A stretch of 8,368 bases of DNA from Chloroflexota bacterium (GTDB taxonomy: Bacteria; Chloroflexota; Anaerolineae; J102): NCBI GenBank assembly GCA_003353825.1, contig PIVW01000252.1:1-8368 (forward strand), read 5' to 3'. The notes beneath the pieces were generated by a model. It had not been told where the DNA came from, ran no database searches, and saw only the letters and a program-made list of their open reading frames with translations. Shown here one piece after another: positions 5,311 to 8,368 of the stretch (within the stretch, counting starts at the first letter, position 1; every line of letters begins with the position of its first letter). The translations under genes and the position numbers were made by a program.

Positions 5311-6719
5311 CCTCCCTCGACCAACGTTGTGAGATCGCTCTGCAGGATATCCCCCTGCAACAGGCTCTTGGCAGCGCCATGGATCATTTTGTCTTTGGCC
5401 GGTTAGGGGCGTTCTCGGCGTTGCCGCATGGTGAAGCACTGCGGGATCACGCTCGCACCATTCGTGCAAACACCTTAGCGCGGTTAGATGAGCACCTGCT
5501 GGCATTTGAAGCAAGTGCGCTCGCCAATGGCAGCCAGGTGTACTGGGCAAGTGATGCGGCAGAGGCGTGTGATCTGGTCGTGCGCATAGCCAAAGCGGAG
5601 ACAGTACGCAAGGTCGTTAAAAGCAAGTCGATGTTGACAGAAGAAGTGCAGCTCAATAGCGCTCTTGAAACGGCCGGCATCCATGTCATAGAAACAGATT
5701 TGGGCGAATATGTTGTCCAGCTCAGTGGCGACCACCCCAGCCACATCATTGCACCTATCGTTCATAAAAGGCTCGAAGATGTGGCAGAGTTATTTCACGA
5801 CGAACTGGGCACGCCACTAGATGCTACCATTCCGGTCTTGACTACCGCTGCCCGCCAAGCGTTGCGCGATGCATTTATCGACGCCGATATGGGTATCACA
5901 GGCGCTAATTTTGCTGTGTCCGAAACTGGCTCGATAGTGTTGGTAACCAATGAGGGTAACGGTCGTTTTGTGACTACCACGCCCCGTATTCATGTCGCCC
6001 TGGTCGGTATCGAACGCCTTGTCCCCACATTGCCAGAATTGGGGACGCTCTTGCAGGTGCTGGCCCGCAGTGCCACCGGCCAACCTTTGAGCAGTTACAC
6101 CTCCATCGTCACCGGTCCTCGCCACAGTGTCGAGGAAGATGGGCCCGAGCAGGTACACATCATTCTGGTGGATAACGGCCGAACCGACGCCTTGAAAGGG
6201 GAGTTGGCGGAAATGCTCTATTGCATTCGCTGCGGCGCTTGTCTCAATGTCTGCCCGGTGTACCGAAATGTGGGAGGGCACGCTTACGGGTCGGTCTATC
6301 CTGGCCCGATGGGGATTGTCGTCACTCCGGCCATCGATGGGCTTGATCCCTGGTATGAACTTCCTCAGGCTTCCAGCCTTTGCGGCGCCTGCACCGAAGC
6401 TTGCCCCGTACGCATCGATATCCCACGCATGTTACTCAACCTACGCGCCGAAAGCGTGGATCGGGGCCACACCCCCCGCTGGTTGCGGCTGGGGTTACGG
6501 GCTTATGGCTGGGCGGCGGTTCATCCCCGACTGTATCGTTTGGGTGCAAAAATCGCCAGTCTCGGCCAGCACCTGATGCCACGGACCAAACAAGGATGGA
6601 CCAGACACGTACCTGGCCCTCTGGCCGGATGGACTGATTCTCGCGCTTTTCCACCCCTGGCCGGCCGCAGTTTCAGCGAACGCTGGGAAAAGAAAACGGC
6701 GAGATCGAAAGACCCCTGA
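5307..6719 (+). CDS. lutB: LutB/YkgF-family lactate-oxidation iron-sulfur protein
   Basis: This is the large iron-sulfur subunit of the LutABC lactate oxidation system, 470 residues, a normal length. The N-terminal two thirds is the LUD (DUF162-type) domain shared with LutC, with SKSMLTEE at 106-113, DMGITGANFAVSETGSIVL at 194-212 and a TGP motif at 269-271. The C-terminal third carries ferredoxin-type cluster ligands: CIRCGACLNVCP (Cys306, 309, 312, 316) and SLCGACTEACPVRIDIP (Cys359, 362, 366). The second motif has three cysteines, as is usual for LutB. A basic and aromatic tail follows (391-470). The start is a TTG overlapping the lutA stop with GGAGGAG upstream. The stop codon lies inside the left flanking repeat of the 126-bp element at 6723-6848. 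Confidence 0.93.
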   Translation: MTSLDQRCEIALQDIPLQQALGSAMDHFVFGRLGAFSALPHGEALRDHARTIRANTLARLDEHLLAFEASALANGSQVYWASDAAEACDLVVRIAKAETVRKVVKSKSMLTEEVQLNSALETAGIHVIETDLGEYVVQLSGDHPSHIIAPIVHKRLEDVAELFHDELGTPLDATIPVLTTAARQALRDAFIDADMGITGANFAVSETGSIVLVTNEGNGRFVTTTPRIHVALVGIERLVPTLPELGTLLQVLARSATGQPLSSYTSIVTGPRHSVEEDGPEQVHIILVDNGRTDALKGELAEMLYCIRCGACLNVCPVYRNVGGHAYGSVYPGPMGIVVTPAIDGLDPWYELPQASSLCGACTEACPVRIDIPRMLLNLRAESVDRGHTPRWLRLGLRAYGWAAVHPRLYRLGAKIASLGQHLMPRTKQGWTRHVPGPLAGWTDSRAFPPLAGRSFSERWEKKTARSKDP

Positions 6720-6856
6720 ACCGTATCTTCTCAATAACTTGGGGGAACCAACCCGCCCACGAAGGTGGACGTTCGGCGTAGGTTCGTAGAACCCCGCCCC
6801 CAGAGCCCGAATTGATTAGGCGAGTGCCCCGGAATATTGAGAAGATACCCTAAACC
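6715..6856. mobile_element. 126-bp inverted-repeat element at the lutB stop codon
   Basis: GTATCTTCTCAATA (6723-6736) and TATTGAGAAGATAC (6835-6848) are perfect 14-bp terminal inverted repeats. The immediate flanks, CCTGAACC (6715-6722) and CCTAAACC (6849-6856), match at 7 of 8 positions, as expected for an aged target duplication. The left flank contains the lutB TGA. The GC-rich interior has no gene but can fold into nested stems: CCAC/GTGG around 6757-6769, GGTTC/GAACC around 6780-6793, and an outer GGGGG/CCCCC pair. The termini are unrelated to copies A and B, though the size and 8-bp flanks are similar. It pushes lutC away from lutB; without it and one flank the gap would be about 59 bp. 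Confidence 0.75.
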
Positions 6857-6912
6857 GGCCATCCAGTCCGACCATAACCCGCAGCACCCTGCCACCTTGT
6901 CACTCCATCACT

Positions 6913-7602
6913 ATGTCCTCCCGCACCGACATCCTCACTCGTATCCGTAGCTCGCTGAATACAGCCTATCTGCCCGCAGCATCAGGCGCCACGTCACCGG
7001 CGCCGGTTCCGCCGACCTTCGAGGAACCATTGCTCGATGTATTTATCGAAGCCCTGCTGGCTGTGCAAGGCGTGATTCATGTCGTCGCAGATGTAGATGC
7101 TGCCCGAGATCTGTTGCTGTCTGAGTTCAGGACGAGAGGCGTTGTTCAGGTGCTCTGTTGGGATCCGGGGCGTTTGTCTGTGCCCGACCTTGAGGGCACG
7201 CTAGCCCATCATGGCATTGAGTTGGTCAAGAGTGGTCTGTCTGGGGCGGATCGCCAGCAAGAGATCCAACGATTGTCCGCGATTGAGATCGGACTCACTG
7301 GAGCGGATGTCGGGCTCGCTCGCACCGGCAGTGTTGTGCTACATGCCGATTCAGCACAAGGACGGCTGGCTTCCTTGATGCCGCCAGTTCATTATGTTTT
7401 GCTACGAAGCGATCAAATCTATCCCGACCTGGCTGCCTGGATTACAAGCGATGGTGCGGACGAGGCCATTGCCGGCAGCAGCAATACCGTGATCATCACC
7501 GGACCCAGCCGCACTGGTGATATCGCCCAGACGCTGACACTTGGTGCTCATGGGCCAAAGGAGCTACATGTGATCTTGCAACTGGGGCCGGCCTCAGCTT
7601 GA
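6913..7602 (+). CDS. lutC: LutC/YkgG-family lactate utilization protein
   Basis: This is the third LutABC component, a 229-residue LUD-domain protein without iron-sulfur motifs; its only cysteine, Cys82, is isolated. The conserved blocks are GLTGADVGLARTGSVVL (127-143), LMPPVHYVLL (155-164), TGPSRTGDIAQTLTLG (196-211) and HGPKELHVIL (213-222), all typical of the family. The region before about residue 40 is variable and Pro/Ala-rich. The ATG at 6913 has no clear Shine-Dalgarno. It is the third gene of the operon, 193 bp after lutB because of the intervening inverted-repeat element, so its translation and perhaps its transcription may be uncoupled from lutAB. Confidence 0.9.
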   Translation: MSSRTDILTRIRSSLNTAYLPAASGATSPAPVPPTFEEPLLDVFIEALLAVQGVIHVVADVDAARDLLLSEFRTRGVVQVLCWDPGRLSVPDLEGTLAHHGIELVKSGLSGADRQQEIQRLSAIEIGLTGADVGLARTGSVVLHADSAQGRLASLMPPVHYVLLRSDQIYPDLAAWITSDGADEAIAGSSNTVIITGPSRTGDIAQTLTLGAHGPKELHVILQLGPASA

Positions 7603-7606
7603 GGCC
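7590..7606 (+). terminator. Hairpin overlapping the lutC stop codon
   Basis: GGCCTCA (7590-7596) and TGAGGCC (7600-7606) form a perfect 7-bp GC-rich stem with a 3-nt loop, the right arm containing the lutC TGA. The following bases are not a clean T-run, so intrinsic termination is uncertain, but it is a natural end for the lut transcript. Confidence 0.4.
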
Positions 7607-7648
7607 TTGCAATGTGGGGATATTGCCGCACTCTATTTTCACAGTGCC

Positions 7649-8344
7649 ATGGCTTAACGCATTTTAGTTGTAGAAGATGACAGACAGATCGTGCGGTTGC
7701 TGCGCGCCTACCTGGAACAGGCGGGCTACCATGTCGTTGTGGCGTACGATGGCGAAACCGTCTTGCACGCCATCCGTAGCGAGAAGCCGGACCTGGTTGT
7801 CTTGGACTTGATGTTGCCGGAGAGAGATGGTTGGGAAATCACGCACATTATGCGAAATGATGAACTCCTGGCCGGAACACCGATCATCATGCTCACTGCC
7901 CGCATCGAAGACACCGACAAGATCACCGGGTTGGAACTGGAGGCCGATGATTATGTACCCAAGCCCTTCAATCCTCGCGAAGTGGTGGCGGACATCGCCC
8001 ATGAGTTGCGCACTCCTCTCACCGTCATCCAGGGTAATCTCCAGGCTATCTTGGATGATGTTTACCCACTTGAAAAGCGCGAGATCGTCACCGTTTATGA
8101 TGAGACCATCGTCCTTGGCCGCTTGGTTAGCGATCTGCGCGACTTATCCCAGGCAGAGGCGAGGCAACTGAACTTGAATATACAGCCGACTGCGGTGCAT
8201 CCGACAGTGGATGGCGTGCGCAATGCCACCAGTTGTGCTTTGTTGCACTCAAATCTGGCGGCTAGGCAGCAATCGCCACCTGTTGTTGCCGGGGCGGGGG
8301 GCGAAATAAGAGCAATTCCTGCAATGGACAAATATGACTGGTGA
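7649..8344 (+). pseudogene. Broken response regulator fused to histidine-kinase dimerisation domain
   Basis: Reading from the ATG at 7649, codon 3 is TAA (7655-7657) and the same frame then continues as a canonical receiver. It has RILVVEDD with acidic residues 9-11, phospho-acceptor Asp53 in VVLDLMLP, Thr83 and Lys105 in VPKPF. The first usable start after the stop is GTG 7691, which would lose the first strand and the acidic pocket. At about codon 114 (near 7988), where an output DNA-binding domain should begin, the frame passes directly into DIAHELRTPLTVIQGNL, the H-box of a histidine kinase (His118), and a dimerisation helix pair to about codon 180. Similarity fades after about 8215. No winged-helix or HATPase domain remains. 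This is best explained by deletion between adjacent regulator and kinase genes plus a nonsense mutation. Confidence 0.8.
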
Positions 8345-8368
8345 TGCCTGCAGCCATAGCAGGAGTGC
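8215..8368. other. Unassigned tail of the window
   Basis: After the kinase-like similarity ends, the sequence to the window edge shows no family I recognise in any frame. CCTGC (8347-8351) and GCAGG (8359-8363) form a short hairpin with a 7-nt loop. It may be the far side of a second deletion junction or the start of an unrelated region. Confidence 0.3.

Noticed and set aside
5817..6281. 154-codon open frame on the minus strand inside lutB
   Set aside because: It lies opposite strongly conserved lutB sequence and has no domain signal of its own.
7691..8344. Functional single-gene hybrid response regulator starting at GTG 7691
   Set aside because: That product would lack the first receiver strand and the acidic pocket, which are still encoded just upstream in the same frame after a TAA. 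It would also lack any output or ATPase domain.

Overview
The window is about 8.4 kb of bacterial chromosome with mid-range base composition. The gene set is a FabH and a FabF homologue, an ECF sigma factor with a membrane-anchored partner, and a lutABC lactate-oxidation operon. The protein sequences look most like Chloroflexota (Anaerolineae-type) to me. That assignment is from overall flavour only and rests on no search.

Layout. 1-134: a palindromic non-coding stretch beyond the 3' end of fabH. 135-1337 (minus): fabH, with an unusual C-terminal extension of about 70 residues. 1338-1597: the fabH upstream region, with an operator-like palindrome and the first copy of a ~122-bp inverted-repeat element. 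1598-2774 (minus): an ECF sigma gene and a probable anti-sigma gene, separated by the collapsed remains of a degV (fatty-acid-binding) gene. 2775-3237: a divergent control region holding a good sigma-70 promoter for fabF, a terminator-like hairpin in the leader, and the second copy of the element ending at fabF's Shine-Dalgarno. 3238-4494 (plus): fabF. 4576-7602 (plus): lutA, lutB, lutC, with a different 126-bp inverted-repeat element inserted at the lutB stop codon. 7649-8344 (plus): a wrecked two-component locus, with a response-regulator receiver carrying a nonsense codon at position 3 and fused to the dimerisation domain of a histidine kinase.

How the genes fit together. FabH starts fatty-acid chains from acetyl-CoA and FabF elongates them. 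LutABC oxidises L-lactate to pyruvate, which can feed acetyl-CoA. The ECF pair is a signal-responsive transcription switch with unknown input. The lost degV product would have been a fatty-acid-binding protein, which fits a lipid theme.

The most interesting layer is non-coding. Small inverted-repeat elements (two related copies, one distinct third, one possible fourth) sit at gene boundaries. The two related copies are both flanked by TAAAGGA(G), which is itself a ribosome-binding sequence. This suggests an element that targets, duplicates and so preserves a Shine-Dalgarno. Two gene remnants made by internal deletion show that the locus is actively rearranging.
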